45,020 nt of DNA from Candidatus Zipacnadia bacterium (GTDB lineage: Bacteria > Armatimonadota > Zipacnadia > Zipacnadales > UBA5352): the NCBI GenBank assembly GCA_029820295.1, contig JALGVA010000022.1:1-45020 (forward strand), in the 5' to 3' direction. The position numbers were made by a program, and so were the translations under genes. Below are positions 25,377-33,902 of this stretch, in pieces. Position 1 is the first letter of the stretch; each line of letters starts with the position of its first letter. The notes below the pieces were generated by a model that was not told the origin of the DNA, did no database searches, and saw nothing but the letters and a program-made list of their open reading frames with translations.

Positions 25377-25907
25377 ATTCCCGCAAAGGCGAAGCAAGAG
25401 GCCGTCCGGGAGATGCGCGAACGCCTGCAGGCCGCGAGCAGCGTCTACCTGACGTCGTTCCAGGGCCTGACGGTGTCCGAGGCCAACGAGCTGCGCGGCC
25501 GGCTCATCGAGGCCGGCGGCTCGATGCAGGTGGTGAAGAACCGCCTGCTGATGATCGCCCTGCAGGGCACCGACTACGAGTCGCTGACCGACCAGCTCAC
25601 GGGGCCCAACGCCGTCACGTACTGCGGCGAGGACATGATCGCGCCGCTCAAGGTGCTGGCGGAGTTCGCCGCCGACCACGGTCAGCCGCCGGTGAAGGCC
25701 GCGGTGGTGGAGGGCAACCTGCTGTCGGCGCAGCAGATCGAGCGGCTATCGAAGGTGCCGGCGCGCGAGCAGCTCATCGCCGAGGTCGTCGGCTCGTTCG
25801 CCGGGCCGGTCAACGACCTGGTGTACACGCTCAACGCGCTGGTGTCGGATCTGGTGTACACGCTGCAGGCCATCGTCGATGAGCGGGGCGAGGCCGAGGC
25901 CGCCTGA
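25377..25907 (+). CDS. rplJ: 50S ribosomal protein L10, apparent ATT start
   Basis: 176 aa if translation begins at ATT 25377. The codons from 25377 read [20 protein letters not shown], which aligns with the normal N-terminus of L10, so the first ATG in frame (25413) would remove twelve conserved residues. A strong SD (GGAGGAGGTGA, 25360-25370) ends six bases before the ATT, whereas ATG 25413 lies over 40 bases away. A stop at 25368 rules out a longer frame. GTG at 25372 is out of frame by one base. The body is typical ([37 protein letters not shown]). L10 carries the L12 stalk. Confidence 0.93.
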   Translation: MPAKAKQEAVREMRERLQAASSVYLTSFQGLTVSEANELRGRLIEAGGSMQVVKNRLLMIALQGTDYESLTDQLTGPNAVTYCGEDMIAPLKVLAEFAADHGQPPVKAAVVEGNLLSAQQIERLSKVPAREQLIAEVVGSFAGPVNDLVYTLNALVSDLVYTLQAIVDERGEAEAA

Positions 25908-25956
25908 CGCGCCGCCCCGCACGCACAAGGTCGTCCATGCGAAAGGAAGATATCAG

Positions 25957-26334
25957 GTGACAGTTGACGAGATCATTGAAGCGGTAGACAAGCTCACGGT
26001 CCTGGAGCTGGTCGAACTCAAGGACAAGCTGCAGGAGAAGTACGGCGTGTCGGCGGCGGCTCCCGTGGCCGTGGCCGCGGCCGGTGGCGAGGCCGCCGCG
26101 GCGGCCGAGGAGGAGCAGACGGAGTTCGACGTGGTCATCGCCGACGCCGGCGCGGAGAAGATCAAGGTCATCAAGGCCGTGCGCGAGGTCTCGACGTCGC
26201 TGGGTCTCAAGGAGGCCAAGGAGCTGGTGGAGTCCGCCCCCGATGCCGTGGTGGCCGAGCAGGTCGCCAAGGAGGAGGCCGAGGCCATGAAGGCGAAATT
26301 GGAGGAGGCCGGCGCGAAGGTGGAGCTGAGGTAG
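25957..26334 (+). CDS. rplL: 50S ribosomal protein L7/L12
   Basis: 125 aa from GTG 25957, preceded by GGAAG at seven bases. The N-terminal dimerisation domain ([20 protein letters not shown]), an Ala/Val hinge ([18 protein letters not shown]) and the C-terminal domain ([36 protein letters not shown]) are all present. It recruits translational GTPases. Upstream ATGs in frame belong to the rplJ 3' region and lack an SD. Confidence 0.96.
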   Translation: MTVDEIIEAVDKLTVLELVELKDKLQEKYGVSAAAPVAVAAAGGEAAAAAEEEQTEFDVVIADAGAEKIKVIKAVREVSTSLGLKEAKELVESAPDAVVAEQVAKEEAEAMKAKLEEAGAKVELR

Positions 26335-26347
26335 GGGCCTTCGCGTG

Positions 26348-26365
26348 CCTCCGCGGCCGCGGAGG
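26348..26365. repeat. Perfect 18-base palindrome after rplL
   Basis: CCTCCGCGGCCGCGGAGG lies 14 bases after the rplL stop. It could form a stem in RNA but has almost no loop and no following T run, so it is weak as a terminator; a role in 3'-end protection or processing is only a possibility. Confidence 0.35.
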
Positions 26366-26490
26366 CGGGCCGGTGTCGGCGGCCCTGCGCATGGCGCAGA
26401 AAGCACGACGGCGCAGGAGGTGCTCCGCGTGCCGCGCGGAACTCACTGCGCGAACTCTGGACCAGTGGAAGCGAGGTAGACATCGAAGCG

Positions 26491-27354
26491 ATGGCATACG
26501 CCGACCGGGAAGAGGTCTTTGACCGACTCGAGCGCCTGTCCGAGTACGAGACGGTGTCCTCTTTCGCCCTCGCCTACTACGAACTCATCGCCGACTACCT
26601 GGCAGGCGACAGCCGGGGCGCGCACGGGCTGCGCCTTCGTTTCCTGGAGTTCCTGGAGGCCGTTGCGCGCTACCATCGCGCACTCGATGTGCTTGCGTCC
26701 GAGGACCGGGTGACGCTGGGCAACGTGCGCTCGGCGTCGGAGAAGCGCGACATCGCTCTGAGCGTGCTGCTCGAGCAACTCGCGGCCGATGAGGTCGGCG
26801 ACGACCCGGAGATCGGTCGCCTGCTGCTGTGCGCTGAGTGCTACTACCAGCTCGCGCTGGTGGACCGCGTGGTTGATCGCCTCGAGGCCGCCGTGGCGGC
26901 CGGGGCGGACCACCCGCTGGTGCAGTTCGCACTCGGCTACAACCGCTACGAGCTGGCCACGCAGGCCTTCACGCGCTACAGCGCCGAGACCGGGCGGCGC
27001 GAGATCGAGGATGAGGATCGCTTCCGCCTGGCCTGCCTGAGCGCGGTGAGCGCCTTCCAGGACGGGCTGAGCGCGGATGTGTTCGACGGGCACATCCACT
27101 GGTGGATTGGCAACGTGCTCAAGGCCGCCGGCTTCGAGGATGCCGCGCGTGCCAGCTTTGACAAGGCCGCGGAGATCCTCTCCGAGCCCGACGCCGCGGA
27201 CCTCCACGACGTCGCAGATGTTGGAATCGAGTGGAGCGCCTCTGTGTCCTTCGGGGCCGCGGAGGAGACCGGCCCGATCACTGAGGAGGAAGTGCAGCAG
27301 GCCGGCTTGCTGCTGCGACGGAGTTTCAGTGCGTCCGATCTGATGAACCGGTGA
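26491..27354 (+). CDS. TPR-like helical protein of unknown function
   Basis: 287 aa, almost wholly helical, no signal peptide and no membrane segment. Pairs of helices with TPR spacing are visible (LLLCAECYYQLALVDRVVDR, HPLVQFALGYNRYELATQAF, HWWIGNVLKAAGFEDAARAS). It ends in a mixed charged tail. The SD is weak (GAGGT about 14 bases upstream). It follows rplL by 156 bases on the same strand, where most bacteria have rpoB. No specific family was recognised. Confidence 0.7.
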   Translation: MAYADREEVFDRLERLSEYETVSSFALAYYELIADYLAGDSRGAHGLRLRFLEFLEAVARYHRALDVLASEDRVTLGNVRSASEKRDIALSVLLEQLAADEVGDDPEIGRLLLCAECYYQLALVDRVVDRLEAAVAAGADHPLVQFALGYNRYELATQAFTRYSAETGRREIEDEDRFRLACLSAVSAFQDGLSADVFDGHIHWWIGNVLKAAGFEDAARASFDKAAEILSEPDAADLHDVADVGIEWSASVSFGAAEETGPITEEEVQQAGLLLRRSFSASDLMNR

Positions 27355-27459
27355 CCGTCCGCGCCCCCAGGGCATGGGAGGCGCTTCGGGTGAAGCCGCC
27401 GAGCAGGCGGCGTGCGCATCGTGCGTACCAACGCACTATCAGGTGAAGGAGGCTGCACC

Positions 27460-27801
27460 ATGCATTCGAAGTGGGGCATCATCGCGGTGCTCGCGGGCCT
27501 GGCGGCGGCGGTGCTGATCACGATGTCGATCAGCGGCTGCCCGGGCCCGCCGGAGCAGGAGCCGGTGATCATCGAGGAGGTACCGCCGGAGGACATCGCG
27601 CCGCCGGTCGAGGGGGAGGCCGTCACGAACGAGCCCACTGAGGCCGAAGAGGGCGCCGAGATCGCACCGCCCGAGGGCGCCGAGGGCGTCGAGGGCGTCG
27701 AGGGCGCCGAGGGCGCCGAGGGCGCCGAAGGCGTCGAGGGTGCCGAGGGCGCGGACGCTCCTCCCCCGGACGAGCCGCCAGTTCCGCCCCCGGGCGACTA
27801 G
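27460..27801 (+). CDS. Small lipoprotein with Gly-Ala-Glu repeats
   Basis: 113 aa from ATG 27460, with AAGGAGG at 27446-27452. A signal peptide (HSKWGIIAVLAGLAAAVLI) ends in the lipobox ISGC, so the mature protein should be lipid-anchored. The mature part is acidic and Pro/Glu-rich, with nine repeats of the triplet E-G-A/V (residues about 72-98) and a Pro-rich end (PPPDEPPVPPPGD). It is probably disordered. No function is known; a cell-surface spacer is conceivable. Confidence 0.75.
   Translation: MHSKWGIIAVLAGLAAAVLITMSISGCPGPPEQEPVIIEEVPPEDIAPPVEGEAVTNEPTEAEEGAEIAPPEGAEGVEGVEGAEGAEGAEGVEGAEGADAPPPDEPPVPPPGD
27673..27753 (+). repeat. 9-base coding minisatellite (GAGGGCGCC)
   Basis: Nine tandem copies of a 9-base unit, GAGGGCGCC or variants GAGGGCGTC, GAAGGCGTC, GAGGGTGCC and GAGGGCGCG. 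Unit length keeps the reading frame, so copy-number change would lengthen or shorten the lipoprotein without a frameshift. Confidence 0.9.
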
Positions 27802-27833
27802 CTCGGCGGCGGGCACGCAAGCAGCAGGTGAGT

Positions 27834-27856
27834 GGCCCCCGGCATCACCGGGGGCC
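27834..27856. terminator. Hairpin between convergent genes
   Basis: GGCCCCCGG (27834-27842) pairs with CCGGGGGCC (27848-27856) over loop CATCA. It sits between the stops of the lipoprotein gene (27801, plus) and proB (27880, minus). There is no long T run on either side, so termination strength is uncertain. Confidence 0.55.
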
Positions 27857-27879
27857 GCTTCATGTACGTGCCGCAGCCG

Positions 27880-29019
27880 TCAGCGCTGGCCCTCGGCGCT
27901 GATGACCATGTCGTCGCGGTGGATGACCTCGGCTGCGCCCGGGCGCCCGAGCAGCTCGGCAATGCGCGACGAGTGCTCGCCCTTGATGGCGTCGGTCTCG
28001 GCCGCCGCGTAGTTGATCAGCCCACGGGCGATCTCGCGCCCGTCCGGGTCCACCACGGTCACCAGATCGCCCGCCTGGAAGTGCCCGCGCACCTCGACGA
28101 TGCCGCTGGGCAGCAGGCTCGAGCCGTCCTCGCGCAGCAGCGCGCGCCGCGCGCCCTCGTCCACCACCAGCGTGCCGCGCGGGTTCTCGTGCACCGCCAG
28201 CCAGGCCTTGCGGGAGGGCATGCGCGGGCGGGCGACCATGCACGTGCCCACCTCCTCACCCGCCAGCACGCGCGGCAGCACGCCCGGGCAGTTGCCGTCG
28301 GCGATGACTACGCGGATGCCGCAGTCGGTGGCGCGGCGCGCGGCCTCGATCTTGCGCGCCATCCCACCCAGCGACTCGGGTCCGCCCGCGCCCGTCGCGA
28401 ACCGGCTCACGTCCTCATCGGGGCTCACCCGGCGGATGAGCTGCGCCGAGTCATCCGAGCGCGGGTCGGCGGTGAACAGCCCGGCCTGGTCGGAGAGGAT
28501 CACCAGCAGCTCCGCCGGGACCACCGCGGCTGCCACCATCGCCGCCAGCATGTCGTTCTCGCCGAAGGTAACGCTCTCCACCGAGACCGAGTCGTTCTCG
28601 TTGAGCACCGGCACCACACCCCAGCCCAGCAGGTCCTCGAGGGTGTCGCGCAGGCGGAGGCAGCGGCCGCGATCGACGACGTCGTCGAGGGTGAGCAGCA
28701 CCTGCGCGGGCTTGAGGTCCACCCGCGCCAGCGCCTCGGCCCAGTAGCGCATGAGCACCGGCTGGCCGGCGGCGGCCGCCGACGGCCGCTCGCTCGCGCG
28801 CAGCGTGCGCCCGGGCGGGAAGAGCAACCGGCGGCCGATGCCCACGGCCCCGGAGGTGACCAGGACCACCTGCACGCCCTGGTCCATGACTTCGTGAATC
28901 TCACGCGCCAGGCGTTCGAGGAACTCGGGCCGTGGCCGGCCCTCGCCGTCTATCACGAGACGCGTTCCGACCTTCACCACCACGCGCCCGGGTGTGCTGC
29001 GTGTCGCGTCGGCGTCCAC
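27880..29019 (-). CDS. proB: Glutamate 5-kinase with PUA domain
   Basis: 379 aa from GTG 29019, with GAGGAGAG at good spacing; the open frame runs further into proA but that part is not the gene. The amino-acid-kinase domain shows VVVKVGTRLV, VTSGAVGIGR, NENDSV and LSDQAGLFTADPR. The C-terminal about 90 residues form a PUA domain (RGTLVVDEGARRALL, SSLLPSGIVEVRG). It phosphorylates glutamate in the first step of proline synthesis. It starts 11 bases after the proA stop, in the order proA-proB, the reverse of the usual proBA. Confidence 0.96.
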   Translation of the reverse strand: MDADATRSTPGRVVVKVGTRLVIDGEGRPRPEFLERLAREIHEVMDQGVQVVLVTSGAVGIGRRLLFPPGRTLRASERPSAAAAGQPVLMRYWAEALARVDLKPAQVLLTLDDVVDRGRCLRLRDTLEDLLGWGVVPVLNENDSVSVESVTFGENDMLAAMVAAAVVPAELLVILSDQAGLFTADPRSDDSAQLIRRVSPDEDVSRFATGAGGPESLGGMARKIEAARRATDCGIRVVIADGNCPGVLPRVLAGEEVGTCMVARPRMPSRKAWLAVHENPRGTLVVDEGARRALLREDGSSLLPSGIVEVRGHFQAGDLVTVVDPDGREIARGLINYAAAETDAIKGEHSSRIAELLGRPGAAEVIHRDDMVISAEGQR

Positions 29020-29030
29020 GTGCTCTCTCC

Positions 29031-30284
29031 TCAGGTGCGGATCTGCCCGTCGCCACGGCACACGTACTTGTAGATGGTCAGCTCCGCGGCGCCCACCGGG
29101 CCACGCGCATGGATCTTGTCGGTGGACACGCCGATCTCCGCCCCGAGGCCGAAGACGCCGCCGTCGGTCAGCCGGGTGGAGGCGTTGTGGTAGACCGCGG
29201 CCGAGTCGACCTCGCGCAGGAAGCGCTCGGCCACCTCCTGGTCCTCGGTGATCACCGCCTCGGTCAGCCCCGACGTGTGTGCGGCGATCTGCTCGAGGGC
29301 CTCGTCGAGGGAGTCCACGACCATGATCGACAGGATCAGGTCGAGGTACTCGGTGTTGAAGTCCTCGTCGGTGGCGGCGTTGATGCCGCCCACGATCTGC
29401 CGGGTGCGCGGGCAGCCGCGCACCTCCACGCCCGCGGCCTGCAGGTCGGCGACGATCGCGCGCAGCACCTCGGGCGCGTCGGCATGCACGTAGAGGTTCT
29501 CGACCGCATTGCACACGCCCGGCCGCTGCACCTTGGCGTTGTGCACCAGCTTGACCGCCAGGTCGAGGTCCGCGTGCTCATCGACGTAGATCTGCGTCAT
29601 GCCACGGTAGTGCTTGAGCACCGGCACCTGGGCGTTCTCGGTGACGGCGCGAATCAGCCCCTCACCGCCACGCGGGATGATCAGGTCGATGTGCTCGGGC
29701 AGCCGGCACATCACCTGCACGGCCTCGCGGTCGGTGACCGGGATCATGGTCACGGCGCCGTCGGGCAGGCCGGCCGCGACGGCGGCCTCGCTCAGCACCC
29801 GCGCCAGCTCCAGATTCGAGTTGATCGCCTCCGAGCCGCCGCGCAGTACGCAGGCGTTGCCCGACTTGATGCACAGCCCGGCGGCGTCTGCGGTCACGTT
29901 GGGGCGCGACTCGTAGATGATGCCGATGACGCCGATCGGGCAGGCCACGCGTTGGATGAGCAGCCCGTTGTCGATGGTCCATTCCTTGAGCACGTCGCCC
30001 ACAGGGTCGGGCAGCTCGGCTATCTCCTCCAGCGCCTGCGCGATCTCCTCCACGCGCTCATCGTCGAGCAGCAGGCGGTCGAGCATGGCAGAACTCAGAC
30101 CGGCCCGCTCGCCGGCAGCCATGTCCTTCGCGTTCGCGGCGATGATGCTCGACGCATTCTCGCGCAGCGCCTGCGCCATGGCGCGCAACGCCGCGGCGCG
30201 CTGCTCCGCGCCGATGGTGCCCAGCTTGCGGCTCGCCGCGCGCGCGCTCTGCGCGGCCCTCACGACCTCGTCTCGCACGGACAT
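29031..30284 (-). CDS. proA: Gamma-glutamyl phosphate reductase
   Basis: 417 aa from ATG 30284, with GGAGG eight bases upstream. It is an aldehyde-dehydrogenase-fold enzyme: IGVIGIIYESRPNVTADAAG, SGNACVLRGG, DLIIPRGG and the catalytic Cys in GVCNAVENLY. It reduces gamma-glutamyl phosphate with NADPH in proline synthesis. Family length is normal. It lies between the zinc-ribbon membrane protein (68-base gap) and proB on the same strand. Confidence 0.97.
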   Translation of the reverse strand: MSVRDEVVRAAQSARAASRKLGTIGAEQRAAALRAMAQALRENASSIIAANAKDMAAGERAGLSSAMLDRLLLDDERVEEIAQALEEIAELPDPVGDVLKEWTIDNGLLIQRVACPIGVIGIIYESRPNVTADAAGLCIKSGNACVLRGGSEAINSNLELARVLSEAAVAAGLPDGAVTMIPVTDREAVQVMCRLPEHIDLIIPRGGEGLIRAVTENAQVPVLKHYRGMTQIYVDEHADLDLAVKLVHNAKVQRPGVCNAVENLYVHADAPEVLRAIVADLQAAGVEVRGCPRTRQIVGGINAATDEDFNTEYLDLILSIMVVDSLDEALEQIAAHTSGLTEAVITEDQEVAERFLREVDSAAVYHNASTRLTDGGVFGLGAEIGVSTDKIHARGPVGAAELTIYKYVCRGDGQIRT

Positions 30285-30352
30285 CTCTCTTGCCTCCAGC
30301 ATTGATATTCGCGACGGGCGTCTGAGGAGTGCTGCGAACTCGCGGCGGCCGG

Positions 30353-30844
30353 TCACGGCCGCGTGCGCATCGCTCGGGCGATGGCCGGGGCGAGCAGCCC
30401 ACCCACGCCGGCCGCCACGAGCGCCAGCGCCACCGGGTCCATCAGGCCCACGATAGCGGCGATCACCGCCGCCAGCAGCCCGGCGTTCAGTGCGACCACG
30501 CTCACCAGAAACCCCGCACGCCCGTGCTCGGGCACGTGGCGCGCCATTTGACCGGCAATCAGGTAGCCCGCCACCGGGAGCGCGACCACGATGAGCGCCA
30601 CGCCCCACGGGATGGGCAGGCGGCAGCCCGCCAGCAGCAGCGCGATCATCCCCACCTGGATGCCCGCCATGATGCCGCACAGGCGGGCGTTGAACAGCAC
30701 CATGCCCGGGGCCGGGGCCGGCTCAGCCTCCGCCCACAGCGAGCGCGCGCCGCATCTCGGGCAGCGCCGCAGCGTGCGGCCATCCGGCAGGCTCGCCCCG
30801 CACACCGGGCAGTGGCGCCGGTCCACATCTCCGACCGGGGGCAT
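30353..30844 (-). CDS. Zinc-ribbon membrane protein
   Basis: 163 aa from ATG 30844; the open frame continues to 31135 but the added part looks non-coding and overlaps the gap after the glycosyltransferase gene. The N-terminal CPVCG...CPRCG pair forms a zinc ribbon. Four hydrophobic segments follow (ARLCGIMAGIQVGMIALLLA, WGVALIVVALPVAGYLIAG, GFLVSVVALNAGLLAAVIAA, and PVALALVAAGVGGLLAPAIA). No function is known. It probably shares a transcript with proA and proB. Confidence 0.7.
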   Translation of the reverse strand: MPPVGDVDRRHCPVCGASLPDGRTLRRCPRCGARSLWAEAEPAPAPGMVLFNARLCGIMAGIQVGMIALLLAGCRLPIPWGVALIVVALPVAGYLIAGQMARHVPEHGRAGFLVSVVALNAGLLAAVIAAIVGLMDPVALALVAAGVGGLLAPAIARAMRTRP

Positions 30845-30992
30845 CTCCCACCACCGTCCTCGTTGTGCCTCCCCGCCCCTATTCAACCACACACCGGTCC
30901 GCTCCTTCAAGCATGGATGCGCCGGAGCGGGCGAACGGGCGGTTGTCACCGTGGCGGGAGGGGCGAGGGCGGGGTCGGTCGGGCGTGGGCGC

Positions 30993-31967
30993 TCAGTTGC
31001 GCGGCCAGGTTGGTGCGATACGGCGGATGGTGTATATGCGCTTGCGCTGAGTCTCGTAGTAGGTGCGCGCCTGCAGCTCGGCCAGCAGACCCAGCGTAAT
31101 GAAGTTGCCGCCGACCAGCATGAGCAGCACCGCAAGGAGCAGTGCCGGCCGAGTGCCGATATCCATGCCGTAGGCGAGCTTCTCGATGGTGAGCACGACC
31201 GCGATTACGAAGCCGATGAAGCTCACCGCCAGCCCCCACTTGCCGAAGACCTGGATCGGCCGGGTGGCGTAGGACAGCAGGAACTTCACGGTCAGCAGGT
31301 CGAGGAAGACGGGCAGGATGCGCGACAGCCCGTACTTGCTCTCTCCCCAGCGCCGCGGCCGGTGCGACACTTCCACCTCGGCGATGCTGCCTCCCGCCCA
31401 GTGCGCCAGCGCGGGGATGAAGCGGTGCATCTCGCCGTAAAGGTGTACGTCGCGCAGGATCTCGCGGCGGTAGGCCTTGAGCGAGCAGCCGTAGTCGTGC
31501 AGGCGCACACCGGTGAACCAGGAGATGAGCGCGTTGGCGATGTGCGAGGGCAGGACGCGGGTGAGCCACCGATCCTTGCGATCCTTCCGCCACCCGCTGA
31601 CCACATCGTAGCCCTCGTCGAGCTTGTCGAGCAGCCTGGGGATGTCGGCGGGATCGTTCTGCAGATCGGCGTCCATGCCCACGATGATGTCGCCGCGTGC
31701 GTGGTCGAACCCGGCGGACATGGCCGCGGTCTGGCCGTAGTTGCGGCGCAGGTGGATCGCGATGAAGCGCGGGTCGCTGCGGGCCACGGCATCGAGCGCG
31801 GCGCCGCTGCCGTCGGAACTGCCGTCATCAACGAGCAGAACCTCCCATACGACGTCGAGGTCGTTGAGCGCGCCCACCAGCGCCTCGTAGAGGTGAGGGA
31901 TTGTCTGTTCTTCGTTGTAGACGGGGATCACGACCGAGATGTCAGGGCGGTTGTGGTCCATCCCCAT
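30993..31967 (-). CDS. Polyprenyl-phosphate glycosyltransferase, GT2 (GtrB/ArnC-like)
   Basis: 324 aa. The GT2 domain covers about residues 8-235: ISVVIPVYNEEQTIPHLYEA, LLVDDGSSDGS, the DxD motif GMDADLQNDP, and HRPRRWGESKYG. Two membrane helices follow (KWGLAVSFIGFVIAVVLTIE and RPALLLAVLLMLVGGNFIT). Such enzymes transfer a sugar to a polyprenyl phosphate carrier for cell-envelope glycosylation. ATG 31967 or 31961 could be used; GAGGAGG lies upstream. It is divergent from a GT39-type transferase that could use its product. Confidence 0.9.
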   Translation of the reverse strand: MGMDHNRPDISVVIPVYNEEQTIPHLYEALVGALNDLDVVWEVLLVDDGSSDGSGAALDAVARSDPRFIAIHLRRNYGQTAAMSAGFDHARGDIIVGMDADLQNDPADIPRLLDKLDEGYDVVSGWRKDRKDRWLTRVLPSHIANALISWFTGVRLHDYGCSLKAYRREILRDVHLYGEMHRFIPALAHWAGGSIAEVEVSHRPRRWGESKYGLSRILPVFLDLLTVKFLLSYATRPIQVFGKWGLAVSFIGFVIAVVLTIEKLAYGMDIGTRPALLLAVLLMLVGGNFITLGLLAELQARTYYETQRKRIYTIRRIAPTWPRN

Positions 31968-32198
31968 GGTTCACTGCGGCCTCCTCGACACGCTCTGTCG
32001 GCCCCGACGCGGAGGCCCGGGCCGGCCGTGCCCGACCCCGGCGGTCCATCGCGCGATTCCGCGGCCGGCGCTGGCTTCTTCGCGCTCCGGACGATAATGC
32101 CTGCAGGATTCGGCGTGGCTGACGGCAAAATGCTGTCTGGGTCCAGCATCCTCGGCGCTTGCCTCGCAAGGCGGATGGCCGGGACATGGCGGTGTGAG

Positions 32199-33896
32199 AT
32201 GGCGGTCGCGGAGAGAACCGGCCACGGGTATGAGCGGTCGGGCGATGTGGCGGACGAGAGATGGGACACATCGGGCTGGCTGTCGTGGGCCAACTGGCGC
32301 ATGACCGTCGGGCTGATGCTCGCGCTCCTGGCCCTGCGTGTGGGCTACCTCATCTGGCTGTGCCCCTGGGACCTGGTCGAGGATGAGGCGCACTACTGGG
32401 ACTGGTCGCGCCATCTGAGCCTGTCGTACTACTCCAAAGGCCCGGGCGTCGCCTGGGCGATCTGGCTGAGCACGTCAGTGCTCGGCACGAGTGAGTGGGC
32501 GATCCGGCTGCCGGCCGCGCTCGCCTCGGCCGCGGCCGTGCTGGCGCTGGCGCGCCTCACCATCGACGTGACCGGCGGCGACGAGCGCGCGGGCTTCCTC
32601 GCAGCGGCGGCGTTCTGCCTCGTACCGATCTTCCAGGTCGACGCTCAGGTGATGACCATCGACGGCCCGTTCCTGGCCTGCTGGATACTGGCCATGTGGG
32701 CCGCCTGGCGCGCCTTCGGGCGCCACCGGGCCGGGAGGGGCGCGCTGGGCCTGTGGGCGCTCACCGGCCTGATCCTGGGCGTTGGCTTTCTCTTCAAGTA
32801 CACCATTGTGCTGCTGCCACCGAGCCTCCTGCTCTACGCCGTCCTGCGCCGCCGCGAGCTGCCCTGGGACCGGCGCCTGACCGTCGGCGCTGTGGTGTGC
32901 GCGCTGGTCTTCGCGGTGGTCATCAGCCCCGTGTTGATCTGGAACTGGCAGAACGGCTGGCCGATGGTGTCGCATGGCCTCGGCCATCTGGGCGCTCCCG
33001 GGGGTGACAGGCCCACCCAGTGGACGCGCCCGTTCGCAGGATTCAACCTCCACGAGTTCGCCGCCTCCGAGATCGGCGTGATCGGGCCGCCCGTCTTCGT
33101 GCTGGTCGTGCTGGCGACGCTGTGGGCATCCCGGCGGCGCAGGCGGCGCAGGCCCGGGGCGCCCCGCCTCTACCTGCTCACCTGTGGGCTGCCCATCATC
33201 GGCTTCTTCACCGTCATCTCGCTGGTCTCGCGGGTCGAGGCCAACTGGCCGATCGCGGGCTTCACCAGCCTGCTCGTGCTGGTCGCGTGGGGCACACGCC
33301 AGGCGGTGGCCGAGTGGCGCCGCCAGCGTGCCGACTGGGAGCATAAGGCCTCGGCCATGCTCATCCGCCTGCCGCGCCCGCGCAACACCTGGCGAACCGC
33401 CTGGCGCTGGGCCATCGGCTTCGGCGTCTTCACTCAGCTCATCGTCTTCTTCCCCAATCACGCGGCGAAGCTCCCCCTCGTCGGCCAATACGTGCCGTTG
33501 AGCATCGTGATGGGCGCCGAGCAGCTCGCGACCCGTGCCGAGACGGCGGTCGCGCTGGTGCGCGAGCGCACCGGCGAGCAGCCGTTCATCATGGCGGCGT
33601 CGGCGGGCAAGACCAGCCGGCTCGCCTACTACATGCACGGGCGGCCCACCGTCTACGATGCCGGCGGCCACATCGGCATCCGACCGTCGGCCTACAACTA
33701 CTTCCCCGACACCGACCTGCGCGCCCCGGCCCTCCTCGGACGCCCCGCGGTGATGGTCAATCTGCCGCTGGAGACATGGCGTGAGGGCTTCCGCTTCGGC
33801 GAGACGTGGTCGCTCGGGGGCGTGCCGCCGATCCACATCGGCCTCGACTACGGAGGCATGCGCCCCTACCACACCAGCAGCATCTACCGGGAGTGA
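32199..33896 (+). CDS. GT39-type membrane glycosyltransferase (ArnT-like)
   Basis: About 565 aa from ATG 32199; ATG 32175 is an alternative, and neither has a strong SD. The open frame upstream of this point (from 30591) is antisense to other genes. The first luminal loop has the conserved acidic pair in CPWDLVEDEAHYWDWSRHL, followed by KGPGVAWAIWLST. About ten membrane helices are visible up to residue 430; the rest is a soluble domain. Family members use polyprenyl-phosphate sugars as donors at the outer face of the membrane. The 231-base divergent gap to 31967 shows no clear promoter. Confidence 0.87.
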   Translation: MAVAERTGHGYERSGDVADERWDTSGWLSWANWRMTVGLMLALLALRVGYLIWLCPWDLVEDEAHYWDWSRHLSLSYYSKGPGVAWAIWLSTSVLGTSEWAIRLPAALASAAAVLALARLTIDVTGGDERAGFLAAAAFCLVPIFQVDAQVMTIDGPFLACWILAMWAAWRAFGRHRAGRGALGLWALTGLILGVGFLFKYTIVLLPPSLLLYAVLRRRELPWDRRLTVGAVVCALVFAVVISPVLIWNWQNGWPMVSHGLGHLGAPGGDRPTQWTRPFAGFNLHEFAASEIGVIGPPVFVLVVLATLWASRRRRRRRPGAPRLYLLTCGLPIIGFFTVISLVSRVEANWPIAGFTSLLVLVAWGTRQAVAEWRRQRADWEHKASAMLIRLPRPRNTWRTAWRWAIGFGVFTQLIVFFPNHAAKLPLVGQYVPLSIVMGAEQLATRAETAVALVRERTGEQPFIMAASAGKTSRLAYYMHGRPTVYDAGGHIGIRPSAYNYFPDTDLRAPALLGRPAVMVNLPLETWREGFRFGETWSLGGVPPIHIGLDYGGMRPYHTSSIYRE

Positions 33897-33902
33897 GTGC
33901 TC

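Noticed and set aside
27673-27753. Possible CRISPR array from the regular repeats
   Set aside because: Units are 9 bases, contiguous and within a coding frame; there are no spacers and no cas genes.
29020-29514. N-terminal extension of proB into proA
   Set aside because: The extension is proA read in another frame; glutamate kinase similarity starts at the GTG at 29019, which has its own SD.
30591-32198. The N-terminal 536 codons of the open frame leading into the GT39 gene
   Set aside because: This part is antisense to the zinc-ribbon and GT2 genes; GT39-like sequence begins only after about 32199.
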